A stretch of 64,000 nucleotides of DNA from Halomarina litorea (GTDB lineage: Archaea > Halobacteriota > Halobacteria > Halobacteriales > Haloarculaceae), in assembly GCF_024227715.1 (NCBI RefSeq), contig NZ_CP100448.1, positions 2,563,655-2,627,654 on the forward strand. The letters are read 5' to 3'. Below, piece after piece: positions 16,538 through 25,039 of the stretch. The notes under the pieces are model-generated. The model did no database searches. It was not told the origin of the DNA and saw only the letters and a program-made list of their open reading frames with translations. The position numbers and the translations under genes were made by a program. Each line of letters begins with the position of its first letter. Positions within the stretch are counted from its first letter, which is position 1.

Positions 16538-17367
16538 CGTATCTTCCTCACCTCGCTGATGTCGAAACCGGAGTCGGTAATCTGCGTCTCGAACTGGACG
16601 ATGCTCTCCTCCTCGATGGCCGAGAGCACGCCGCGGAACTGCTGGACGACCATCGTCCGGGCGAGCGTGCTTCCCCCGCGCTCCCACTGGAACAGGAGGA
16701 TGCCGTCGGTGGCGTCCACCAGTTGCCCGTGTTGCTGGGCGGTCAGCGCCTCCCGGTTGAGGTGGACGAGGACGAGGCCGCCCCAGTCGTAGGCGGCGCG
16801 AGCGAGGCCGCGGACGAGCATGGAGATGTCCGCCCAGCCGTACTCGTCGCCGAGCGCGCCGGCGAGGTCGGTCAGCGAGTCGATGACGACGAGGTTGCCG
16901 GGGGCGTGTTCGTTGAGTCGGTCGCCGAGCGCCTCCGCGACGCTCGTCCGGTCCTGCGTCCCGAGGTCGGTGATGGCGGTGGTCCGCTCGGTGTACCAGT
17001 CGCGGGGGACCGGGCTCAGCCGGAAGTACTCCGCCGAGAGGTCGTGGAAGGTGACGGCGTCCAGTCCCGCCTCCACGAGGTCGTCGTCCATCCCGAGGCG
17101 CATCTCGCCGCGGACCTGTTCGGGGTGGTCGGTGAACGAGACGTAGTGGACGCCGCCCGGAAGCTCCGACGCCTCGGCGAGCGTCCCGTAGTAGAGGTCG
17201 AACAGCTCCTCGTCGGCGTGGGCGAGGCCGTTCATCAGCGCGCTGGTGTAGACGAACTCCCGCGCGCCCGCACCGGGCTCCCCCGAGAGCAACACGACGC
17301 TGCCCGGCGGCGCGCCACCGCCGAGCGTGCTGTCGAGTCGCCGGACGCCGAAGGGGACGCGGTGCAT
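16534..17367 (-). CDS. RAD55/KaiC-like (HTR-like) protein lacking the Walker A lysine
   Basis: This 277-residue RecA-fold protein begins MHRVPFGVRRLDSTLGGGAPPG, like KaiC and RAD55 proteins. Its P-loop position reads SGEPGAGAREF: the GxxGxG frame is kept, but the Lys-Thr pair that binds ATP phosphates is Ala-Arg. The Walker B strand LVVIDSLTDLAG is intact. This is typical of haloarchaeal HTR-like proteins as far as I recall, so it may be a non-hydrolysing or regulatory member. Start ATG 17367 matches the family; an upstream ATG adds 22 poor residues. Its stop overlaps the next gene's start. Confidence 0.8.
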   Translation of the reverse strand: MHRVPFGVRRLDSTLGGGAPPGSVVLLSGEPGAGAREFVYTSALMNGLAHADEELFDLYYGTLAEASELPGGVHYVSFTDHPEQVRGEMRLGMDDDLVEAGLDAVTFHDLSAEYFRLSPVPRDWYTERTTAITDLGTQDRTSVAEALGDRLNEHAPGNLVVIDSLTDLAGALGDEYGWADISMLVRGLARAAYDWGGLVLVHLNREALTAQQHGQLVDATDGILLFQWERGGSTLARTMVVQQFRGVLSAIEEESIVQFETQITDSGFDISEVRKIR

Positions 17368-17395
17368 CACGGACGTGACTCGTGGGTGGCGCGGC

Positions 17396-17515
17396 TTATA
17401 CTCTCGCCTCGTTTCGGGAGTCGATACTGCCACTCAGGGCTCCATCGGGGCGACGGCGAGCGTCAACGGCGACGACCAGCGCCGCGCCGACGGCGGTGAG
17501 GGAGGTGAGAGCCAC
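17396..17515 (-). CDS. possible 39-aa single-span membrane peptide
   Basis: A GTG-started frame 15 nt after the pitA stop would encode VALTSLTAVGAALVVAVDA, one hydrophobic helix, followed by a charged tail. It fills the gap between pitA and the KaiC-like gene on the same strand. There is no homology recalled and no strong initiation signal, so it may be chance. Confidence 0.25.
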   Translation of the reverse strand: MALTSLTAVGAALVVAVDARRRPDGALSGSIDSRNEARV

Positions 17516-17530
17516 CCGGTGGGTCCGGAA

Positions 17531-19255
17531 TCAGGCGAGGAAGACGTGCCGTGGCCGGTCGGCGAGGATGTCGCGACCCCACTGGACGGTGTCGCGGAAG
17601 ACCTCAGAGCGGAAGAAGCCCATCGCGTCCTCCTTCGAGCGCCACTGGCTGGCGATGAACATGTCGTTCTCGTCGTCGACGTTCACCATCAGGTCGGTCT
17701 CCCCGTGCCCCACCATGTCCTCGAGGAGCGTCCCGACGGTGTCGAACTTCTCGACGAACTCCTCTCTGTGCTCGGGTTTGACGGTGTAGAACATCCCCAT
17801 CGTGCCGAACCCGCTCTCCTCGCCCGCGCGCGCGACGATGCCCGGCAGGTCGCCGAGGAACCCGCCCGCGGTGTCGGCGGCGCTCTGGGTCTCCCAGATG
17901 CTCACGACGGCGGCGCGGGCGGTCGCCCGCCCCTCATACACCGCCGTCCCGACGTGCGTGTCGTAGCGGTCGAAGCCGTCGCGGAGGTCCTCGACCCTCG
18001 GGCGCAACTCGTCTACGTCCGCCTCCGAGTAGAGGACCATCGCGTACACGTCCTCGCCGTGTGGCTTGCCCGCGTAGATGTCGAGGTCGGTCAGTTCGGC
18101 GCGGACCTCGTCGTCGAAGTCGCCTTCCTCGGTGGCGTCGCTCGTCGCGGTCCCGCCGTCGAGCGCACCGACCGTCGTCTCGGACGCGCCGGGGAGGTCC
18201 GCGAGGAACCCGCTCGCGGTGTCGGCGGCGCTCCCGGTCGTCCACACGGAGACGACGACGACCCCCTCGTCGGTGGACTCGACGCTCGTCTCGACGTGGC
18301 TGTCGTAGTGCTCGAAGTTCCCCCGGAGACCGTCGACGGCCTCCCGGACCTCGCTCTCGTCGGCGTCCGAGTGCACGAGCACAGCGTGTGCGCCCTCCGG
18401 CGCGTCGATGGAGACGCCGAGACCGGTGAGGTCAGCGGCGACCCCGGCGTCCCCCGTGGTCGCCTCGTCCCGGGAGTCCTCGGTCGGGACGGGGTCGCCC
18501 GCGAGCAGTGCGGGCAGGTCGGCCGGCGGGAAGCGCCGCCCGAAGTAGAACTGGCCGAACTCGGCGAAGCGGGACGTCGAGGGGTCGAAGCGCATCTCGT
18601 AGAGGAGGTCCTTGACGTCGGTCGGGTCGTCGGCAAACAGCGTCACCCCCCACTCGTAGTCGTCGAGGCCGACGCTCCCGGAGATGATCTGCTTGACCTT
18701 CCCGGCGTAGTCCCGCCCGATGTCGCCGTGGTCGCTCATGAAGTCGGCGCGGTCGTCGAACGGGAGGTCGTACCAGTTGACCTCCTCGCCGCGGCGCTTG
18801 TCCATCGGGTAGAAACAGACGTGCTCCGCGTCGGGGAGGTCGGGGTAGATGCGCGACTCGATGTAGTTCTGGAGGCCCGTGTTCTCCGTCTCGCCCTCTT
18901 CGAAGTATTCGCGGGCGGACTCGGAGTAGCCGGACGCCTCCGTCACGGAGACGTACGAGGAGACCTGCGTCGTGTAGTCGGCGAGCGTCGTCTGCTCGAA
19001 CTGGCGCTCCGCCACGTCGAGTTCGCGCGTCGTCGGGCGGAGGTGCAACACCATGAAGTCGGCCTTGTGGCCGAGGATGGAGAAGACGGCCGACCACCCC
19101 TCCTCGGGGTCCTCGTGGGCCGTGAGGTACTCCACCCCTTCTTCGAGCGCCCGCTCGGTTCGCTCGTCGGGGGCGGCCCGCCACGCCGCCCAGTTGACGG
19201 TCCGGAAGTCGTGGAGGACGTACCAGCCCTCGTCGGTCCGCGGTGGTTCGGGCAT
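17531..19255 (-). CDS. pitA: PitA-type heme protein: chlorite-dismutase/HemQ domain, two repeats, and a monooxygenase-like domain
   Basis: This 574-residue protein resembles Haloferax PitA. Residues 1-240 are a Cld/HemQ domain with FYPMDKRRG (Tyr149, the HemQ catalytic tyrosine position) and FMSDHGDIGRDYAGK (His176, the likely proximal heme ligand), then GSVGLDDYEWGVTLF. HemQ decarboxylates coproheme to heme b. Residues 275-356 and 386-472 are two related repeats, each ending in a VVSVW/VVSIW..SAADTA-GFL-DLPG block. Residues 485-574 form an antibiotic-biosynthesis-monooxygenase (ABM)-like ferredoxin fold. Probable roles are heme synthesis and heme or oxidant handling. No signal peptide is seen. 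Confidence 0.88.
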   Translation of the reverse strand: MPEPPRTDEGWYVLHDFRTVNWAAWRAAPDERTERALEEGVEYLTAHEDPEEGWSAVFSILGHKADFMVLHLRPTTRELDVAERQFEQTTLADYTTQVSSYVSVTEASGYSESAREYFEEGETENTGLQNYIESRIYPDLPDAEHVCFYPMDKRRGEEVNWYDLPFDDRADFMSDHGDIGRDYAGKVKQIISGSVGLDDYEWGVTLFADDPTDVKDLLYEMRFDPSTSRFAEFGQFYFGRRFPPADLPALLAGDPVPTEDSRDEATTGDAGVAADLTGLGVSIDAPEGAHAVLVHSDADESEVREAVDGLRGNFEHYDSHVETSVESTDEGVVVVSVWTTGSAADTASGFLADLPGASETTVGALDGGTATSDATEEGDFDDEVRAELTDLDIYAGKPHGEDVYAMVLYSEADVDELRPRVEDLRDGFDRYDTHVGTAVYEGRATARAAVVSIWETQSAADTAGGFLGDLPGIVARAGEESGFGTMGMFYTVKPEHREEFVEKFDTVGTLLEDMVGHGETDLMVNVDDENDMFIASQWRSKEDAMGFFRSEVFRDTVQWGRDILADRPRHVFLA

Positions 19256-19314
19256 ATTGCGGGTTGGCGTGGGTCGTTGAAGGTCCTTTTGAGTTCGCGC
19301 TGCGGGTTGCGCTC

Positions 19315-19756
19315 GCTGGAAAGCCCAACCGAGGGCTCGCGACGAACCTCCGCTCGGAGTCGGAAGCCTACGGGTTCACGCTCTCTATCTGGGGAAGCGG
19401 CGCGCTGTTCATCGAGTCGTTCGGCACGCCGCAGACGGTGACCGTCTTCCTGTTCGTCGCCGAAGCGCTCCTCTCGTATACCACACTCACGTTCCTCGCG
19501 TTCGGCAGTCCGCTCTCCGACGACTCGGGCGTGGACGACGTCGACAAGCAACTCGGCGCCGTCTCCGTCATGTCTCCTCGACGCTCGGTAACCTCCTGCT
19601 GGCGCGCCTCCTCGTCGCCGTACTCGTCGCACTCGGCGTCGATTCGTGGCTCGCAGCGGTGGTCGTCGGCTCTCAGGCGTGTTCGACGTACAACCTGCTC
19701 TTGCTCCTCGAGACCCGCGTGGCGAACGCCCTCGACGACGCCGTCGCGGAGTCGGC
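19315..19756 (+). pseudogene. frameshifted small membrane-protein gene
   Basis: One frame encodes GKPNRGLATNLRSESEAYGF followed by a hydrophobic helix (TVFLFVAEALLSYTTLTFLAF) and runs to about 19560. The continuing hydrophobic sequence (LLLARLLVAVLVALGV..LAAVVVGSQACSTYNLLLLLETRV) is in another frame from about 19565. Together they resemble one haloarchaeal membrane protein of about 145 residues. There is no start codon before GKPNRG (GCT sits where ATG would be expected), and the second frame runs into the opposite-strand FNT gene without its own clear stop. A frameshift plus lost start indicates a decayed gene. Confidence 0.65.
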
Positions 19757-20581
19757 TCAGTCGCCCCGCGAGATGTCCACGTCCGGTTCCTCCGCCGAGC
19801 GGACCGCGTGGCCGTACTTGAACAGGGCGACGAAGACGACGCCCCCGACGGCGTTGCCGGCGACGGTGACCACCTCGAACAGCGCCCAGTCGGCGTACGT
19901 GATGGACGAACTCACGAGCGCGCCCGAGAGCACCTCGATGTTGCCCGCGATGGAGTGGGGCAGGTGGAGGAAGCCGATGGTGAACGTGACGAGGAGGATG
20001 ACGACGAGGCGGCTGATGGTGTCGCGCGCGGAGGTGAGAATCCACGACAGCAGGCCCATCAGCCACCCGGCGAACACCGCGCCGACGAACAGGCCGCCGG
20101 GCGACATCTCGACGAACGTCGACGCGATGCTGATGAACGACGCGGCGTCGACGACGCCGAGTTCCGGCCCGGCGTAGACGGCGACGGGCGCGAACAGGAT
20201 TCCCCCGAGGATGTTCGCGCCGAGGACGACCACCCAGAGGCGGGCGAGGTCGGCAGTCGACGCCCGCCCCGTGAGTACCGGGAGGACGGCGAGCGTGGTG
20301 TGTTCGGTGAACAGTTCGAGTCGCCCGAGGATGACGAGGATGAACCCGACGCTGTAGGCGCCCGCCGTGATGAACTCCATCGTCGGGCTCGCGTAGACGC
20401 CGGCGACGGCCGTGTGGACGGCGAAGAGCAGGAACATCCCGATACCGAGGTCGAGGCCACAGGAGAGCGCCGAGAGGAACTGTCCGCTCGCGGGTCGGCG
20501 GATGGCGATCAGTCCCTCCTCGACCTGATTTTCGAGGATGGCCGTGTAGTCGCGCTGGGTGTCGTAGTCGGGGTCGGTCAT
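19757..20581 (-). CDS. formate/nitrite transporter (FNT) family channel
   Basis: This 274-residue membrane protein has six hydrophobic segments in the FNT arrangement. The conserved pore region GFLHLPHSIAGNIEVLSGA carries the central histidine. The N-terminus (about 40 residues) is soluble and acidic. It is closer to the YfdC-like branch than to FocA/NirC, judging from the overall pattern, so the transported ion is uncertain. It stands alone, with the decayed membrane-protein gene pressed against its 3' end. Confidence 0.85.
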   Translation of the reverse strand: MTDPDYDTQRDYTAILENQVEEGLIAIRRPASGQFLSALSCGLDLGIGMFLLFAVHTAVAGVYASPTMEFITAGAYSVGFILVILGRLELFTEHTTLAVLPVLTGRASTADLARLWVVVLGANILGGILFAPVAVYAGPELGVVDAASFISIASTFVEMSPGGLFVGAVFAGWLMGLLSWILTSARDTISRLVVILLVTFTIGFLHLPHSIAGNIEVLSGALVSSSITYADWALFEVVTVAGNAVGGVVFVALFKYGHAVRSAEEPDVDISRGD

Positions 20582-20716
20582 GGAGGCGCCCGTCAGGACG
20601 TGGCGTCCGTACTCGCGTCCGGAGAATACTTCTTCCGGCTCCGGAACGGGTCGCGGGTATCGATAGCCCGTCGTCGACGCCGGTCTCCGGTCTCGGGGCC
20701 CACACCCCGGCGACCG

Positions 20717-22501
20717 TCAGCGCAGCAGTTGCGGGGCGAACACCATCAGGAAGACGCTCACGAGCATGACGACGCTGGTGACCGTCGTGATGGCGCTCGT
20801 CAGGCGTCGGCCGCCCGGGACCGGGAGCCGGGAGACGACGGCCTCGGTCGACGTGCGCAGGATGTGCCCGCCGTCGAGGGGGAACGCGGGGATGCAGTTG
20901 AAGAACGCGAGATTGATGTTGATCCATCCGGTCCAGAACAGGAGGTTCGCCAGCAGGAACAGGCCGCCGCCGAGGAACGACAGCGGACCCTCCACGGTGT
21001 AGAAGTTCGTCACCGGGTCGACGAACCCCGCGAAGTTGTAGGGAATCTGCCCGACGGTCCCCGCGAGGGGAAGGAACAGCACCGCGCCGACGCGCTGGAA
21101 GAACGTTTCGATGGTCCCGCCCGACCCGCCGAGGACGTTCCGGTAGTAGGACGCCGGGTAGGTGTTGACGCCCACGTCGTCGACGTCAATGCCGCCCGTG
21201 CCGACGTGCGGCCCCGAGATGCCGACGAGGCCGGCCTCGTCGGTCGGCGACTCGCCGAGCGTCACCGACACCTGCCGGAGTTCGCCGCCGACGTACACCT
21301 CGACGGGGACGGTCTGACCGGGCCGCGTCTCCTCCCTGACGGCCTGGAACTCCTCGACGGTCACCGTCCGCTCGCCGTCGAACCGGGTGACGACGACGGG
21401 GCCCTCGGTCGAGTAGCCCGCGTCGGAGAGCGCCGCCTCGAGGCCACCGCCGGGCGTCAGGCGCTCGTAGTACGCCCCGCCGACGAGTTGGAACTCCCCC
21501 CTGTCGGTCTCGACGGTGGCGACGGGGGTCGCGGCGAGTGCGTCGTAGAACCCGGCGGTCGTCGAGACGTCCCGGCCGGCGACCGACTGGATGCGCGGCG
21601 GGTCGCTGACGTTCAGGTCGCCGACGACGCTCGGCGTCGACCGGGTCATGATGAGCGAACGCTCGACGGTGACGGTCCGCTCGCCGTCGCCTCCGGCGAC
21701 GGTCAGTTCGACCGCGGACTGCTCCGTCTCGCGGAGGACGCGCTCCAGGTCGGCGCTGTCGGAGACGTTCTGCCCGGCGGCGGCGACGATGCGGTCGCCG
21801 CGGTCGATGCCCGCCTCGGCTGCCGGGGACCCGCCGACCACGTCGCCGACGCCCGCGCCGGGGGCGATACCGATGCTCCCGATGACGGGGCCGAACAGGA
21901 GGGCGAAGGCGATGATCGTCACCGCGAAGTTGTTGGTGACGCCCGCGGCGAACATCCGGGTCTGGTCACCCCGGTTCGCCCGTTCGCGGCTCTCCTCGTC
22001 GGGTTCGACGAACGCACCGATGGGGATGAACGCGAGGAGCGCGAGCCCCATCGAACTGATCTTGATGTCGCCGACGCGGCAGAACAGCCCGTGGCCCCCC
22101 TCGTGGACGACGAGACCGATGAGCAGCCCCGCGATGATCTCGGGAGCGACCGACAGCGGGAGGAACTCGTTGACGCCGGGGATGACGAGGACGTTCTGCG
22201 GTTCGGTGACGGCGCTCGGTTGCGGGTTGGTGAGCGCGCTGAACCCGGCGAAGAGGACGGCGAAGAAGACGCCGAACATCACCACGATGCCGATGCCGAT
22301 GCCGAAGTTGCCCCACGCCCGCCACAGACGCTTCGGGCGGGCCAGCCAGTCGAGGAACACCTTCCCGCGCTGGGTGTGTATGGTGGTGATGGGGCCGGAG
22401 ACGCGGACGGAGTCCGGCAGGAGTCCCCGCGCGCGGAGGGCCATCATCATCACCGTGTAGAGGACGACCCCCGAGAGGACCAGCCAGAGCGTGTCGACCA
22501 T
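20717..22501 (-). CDS. site-2-protease-family membrane metalloprotease with PDZ domains
   Basis: This 594-residue M50 peptidase has several N-terminal membrane segments. The zinc motif HEGGH lies in LLIGLVVHEGGHGLFC, and the third ligand motif NCIPAFPLDGGHIL is near the C-terminus. Between them are PDZ-like regions (VVGGSPAAEAGIDRGDRIVAAAGQ) and a long extracytoplasmic section. The protein should cleave membrane-anchored regulators within the membrane. The C-terminus ends in hydrophobic helices. It is 33 nt upstream of lysS on the opposite reading order but same strand (lysS is transcribed first). Confidence 0.9.
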   Translation of the reverse strand: MVDTLWLVLSGVVLYTVMMMALRARGLLPDSVRVSGPITTIHTQRGKVFLDWLARPKRLWRAWGNFGIGIGIVVMFGVFFAVLFAGFSALTNPQPSAVTEPQNVLVIPGVNEFLPLSVAPEIIAGLLIGLVVHEGGHGLFCRVGDIKISSMGLALLAFIPIGAFVEPDEESRERANRGDQTRMFAAGVTNNFAVTIIAFALLFGPVIGSIGIAPGAGVGDVVGGSPAAEAGIDRGDRIVAAAGQNVSDSADLERVLRETEQSAVELTVAGGDGERTVTVERSLIMTRSTPSVVGDLNVSDPPRIQSVAGRDVSTTAGFYDALAATPVATVETDRGEFQLVGGAYYERLTPGGGLEAALSDAGYSTEGPVVVTRFDGERTVTVEEFQAVREETRPGQTVPVEVYVGGELRQVSVTLGESPTDEAGLVGISGPHVGTGGIDVDDVGVNTYPASYYRNVLGGSGGTIETFFQRVGAVLFLPLAGTVGQIPYNFAGFVDPVTNFYTVEGPLSFLGGGLFLLANLLFWTGWININLAFFNCIPAFPLDGGHILRTSTEAVVSRLPVPGGRRLTSAITTVTSVVMLVSVFLMVFAPQLLR

Positions 22502-22534
22502 TACCCGAGAAAAGGGGGGTGACCGGTATGAGAG

Positions 22535-24253
22535 TTATCCCTCGCGCCTGAGTCGCCGGAGGACGAAGGTGCGGTCCAGCGCGGCGAGAAACGGGCCGAG
22601 GCGCGGGCCCTGCTCCTCGTCGAGGAACAGGCGGTAGCCGAGGGTGAAGAAGTCGCCCACCTCGACGCCGTTGGCGCGGGCCACCTCGTATATCTCCTCC
22701 TGGAGGGCGTCGGCGTCGGGCGACTCGGACTCGACGAAGTCTGCGAGGGCGTCCAGCGCGGCGGTCTCCTCGTCGGTCACGTCCACCTCGGGCAGGTCCT
22801 CCGCGAGGCGGTAGTTGTACTCGTTGTCGGTCCGGACCGCCCACGTTCGGGCTTTCTCCACGCGCGCGAGGGCGTCCGCGACGGCCCAGTCCGGTGCGTC
22901 TTCGGGGAGGTGGCCGCTCCGGGTCGCCATCGTCGTCCGCAAGTCGGCGTCGTCGGTCATCCCGAGGACGGCGGCGAAGGTGTAGGGGACGCGGACCTGC
23001 CCCTCGCGGACCTCGTCGACGCACATCGGGTAGGCGCGTTCGGCGAGCGCCCGTTCCTGCTCGGAGCCGGACTCCTCGCCGAAGTAGACCCGCTCGAAGC
23101 GGTCGAACTCGTCGACCAACTGGTCCAGTCGGTGGACGTCGAAGTCGCGGGCGCGCTTGGGTGCCTTCGTGAAGAAGTACCGGAACACCTCCACTTCGAG
23201 CATCGACAGCACGTCGTCGACGGTGATGACGTGGCCCGACGAGGAGGAGAGCGCCTCGCCGTTGTACGTGAACCACTCGTACACCATCGGGACGGGCGGT
23301 TCGCGCTCCAGCACCTCGCGGGCGATGTGCTCGCCGCTGGGCCAGGACCCCTCGGCGTGGTCCTTGCCGAACGGTTCGAAGTCCACGTCGAGGACGGCCC
23401 ACTGTGCGGGCCACTCGAAGCGCCACGGGAGCTTCCCCTCGCGAAACGTCGCCGTCCCCTCGTGGCCGCAGCCCTCGATGACCTGATTGCCCGCCTCGAT
23501 GTCCGAACAGACGTAGTCGACGGTGCCCGCCTCGACGTCGACCCCGCGCACGTCCTCGGTGATCTTTCCGCAGTTCTCACAGATGGGGTTGAACGGGACG
23601 TACGCCTCGTCGTCGTCTATCTTCGCCTGATACTCCGAGAGGACGTCGCGCGCGAGGTCACGCTTCTCGACGAGTTCGCGCGTCACGGCCTCGAACGCCC
23701 CTTCCTCGTAGAGGTCCGTGTTCGACACCACGTCGATGGGGACGCCCATCGACTCCGCCATCTTCTCCAGTAGGTGCGTCTGGTGGTCGCCGAAGGAGTC
23801 ACAGCAGCCGAAGGGGTCGGGGACGCTCGTCAGCGGCTTGCCGAGGTTTCGCCCGAGGGCGCCCGGGTTCTCGGTGTCGCCGAGCGAGACGACCTCCCAG
23901 TCGAGCGTCGAGAGCGTCCGCGGGACGCCACGGAGGGGGTCGCGGTCGTCGGCCGTGAACACCTGCCGGACCTCGTGTCCCCGGTCGCGCAGCGCCTCGG
24001 CGACGAAGTACCCGCGCATGATCTCGTTGAGGTGGCCGATGTGGGGCACGCCTGACGGCGAGACGCCGCCCTTGACGATGATGGGGTCCTCGGGGTCGCG
24101 GGCCTCAATCTCGTCGGCGACGGTGTCCGCCCAGAAGGCGCGGTGTCGCTCGCCGTCGCCGTCCCCGTCGCCCGACTCGTCGGCGGAGAGCGGGTCGCTG
24201 TCGAAGGCACCGGGGGCCGTCGAGTCGGACACCTCGGGGTCGTCGGCGCTCAC
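22535..24253 (-). CDS. lysS: lysyl-tRNA synthetase, class I
   Basis: This 572-residue class I LysRS is the archaeal alternative to the bacterial class II enzyme. The HIGH motif is in GVPHIGHLNEIMRG. The KMSKS-like loop is ALSSSSGHVITVDD. A CENC..(about 25)..C zinc-like segment is present in FNPICENCGKITEDV. The N-terminal 35 residues are an acidic disordered extension. The gene starts inside the stop of pyrH (ATGA overlap at 24250-24253), so the two are one transcription unit. Confidence 0.95.
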   Translation of the reverse strand: MSADDPEVSDSTAPGAFDSDPLSADESGDGDGDGERHRAFWADTVADEIEARDPEDPIIVKGGVSPSGVPHIGHLNEIMRGYFVAEALRDRGHEVRQVFTADDRDPLRGVPRTLSTLDWEVVSLGDTENPGALGRNLGKPLTSVPDPFGCCDSFGDHQTHLLEKMAESMGVPIDVVSNTDLYEEGAFEAVTRELVEKRDLARDVLSEYQAKIDDDEAYVPFNPICENCGKITEDVRGVDVEAGTVDYVCSDIEAGNQVIEGCGHEGTATFREGKLPWRFEWPAQWAVLDVDFEPFGKDHAEGSWPSGEHIAREVLEREPPVPMVYEWFTYNGEALSSSSGHVITVDDVLSMLEVEVFRYFFTKAPKRARDFDVHRLDQLVDEFDRFERVYFGEESGSEQERALAERAYPMCVDEVREGQVRVPYTFAAVLGMTDDADLRTTMATRSGHLPEDAPDWAVADALARVEKARTWAVRTDNEYNYRLAEDLPEVDVTDEETAALDALADFVESESPDADALQEEIYEVARANGVEVGDFFTLGYRLFLDEEQGPRLGPFLAALDRTFVLRRLRREG

Positions 24254-24930
24254 GGGACGACCTCCGTGCCGTCGTGGTCGCCGTCGATGATGGCCCGGCG
24301 GATGCGGTCGGGGTCGCTCCCGTCGAGGACGAGCGTGCGGGTGTCCGAGCGCTGGATGATCTTCGCGGCGAGGAGATCGACGGGCGCGTTGCTCCCGGCG
24401 CTCATCTCGATGCCGCCGATGACGTCGACGAGTTCGTTCGTGGAGATCTCGTCGTAGCGGGTCGCGTCGGGGTCCTCGTCGGGGTCGGCGCTGTAGACGC
24501 CGGCGACGCTCGTCGCGTAGACGAGGAGGTCGGCGTCGACCGTCTCGGCGAGGCCGGCGGCCACCGCGTCGGTCGTCTGGGCGGGGACGAGCCCGCCCAT
24601 GACGGGCACGTCACCGCGGTGGAGCGCCGTCGCCGCCGTCTCGTAGGACTCGGGAGGTCTGGGCGCGGCTCGCTCGCCGAGTGCGGCGATGAGCAGGCGG
24701 GCGTTCAGACGGGTGACGCCGATACCGATCTGGTCGAGGGCCATCTCGTTGGCACCGATGTTGCGGGCGGCACCGATGTACTGGCGGGCGACGCGGCCCC
24801 CGCCGACGACCAGCCCCAGTTCGTACCCCTCGTCGAGGAGCGATTCGAAGACGTCCGCGTACGCCGTGACCCGCCCGCTGTCGAGGTCCGGCACGAGGAC
24901 GCTTCCGCCGACGGAGACGACTGCTCTCAT
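24250..24930 (-). CDS. pyrH: UMP kinase, archaeal type
   Basis: This 226-residue amino-acid-kinase-fold protein phosphorylates UMP to UDP. It begins MRAVVSVGGSVLVPDLD and has VVGGGRVARQYIGAARNIGA, GGLVPAQTTDAVAAGLAE and ATSVAGVYSADPDEDPDA, the order seen in archaeal PyrH. Unlike bacterial PyrH it is short at the N-terminus. It is translationally coupled with lysS downstream. Confidence 0.93.
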   Translation of the reverse strand: MRAVVSVGGSVLVPDLDSGRVTAYADVFESLLDEGYELGLVVGGGRVARQYIGAARNIGANEMALDQIGIGVTRLNARLLIAALGERAAPRPPESYETAATALHRGDVPVMGGLVPAQTTDAVAAGLAETVDADLLVYATSVAGVYSADPDEDPDATRYDEISTNELVDVIGGIEMSAGSNAPVDLLAAKIIQRSDTRTLVLDGSDPDRIRRAIIDGDHDGTEVVP

Positions 24931-25039
24931 TGCCGGAGGGTTACCGACTCCGCCGCTTAAGAATTGCCAACCACGGACGCCCGCCCGCTGGCGACGGAGC
25001 GAAGCAAGGCTAAAGCCCCTCGGCCGGTGTGTTCACGGT

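Noticed and set aside
19646-22522. 958-codon open frame on +, antisense to the FNT and S2P genes
   Set aside because: It is a shadow of the opposite-strand genes: charged, repetitive and motif-free, while the minus strand encodes clear membrane proteins with HEGGH and FNT motifs.
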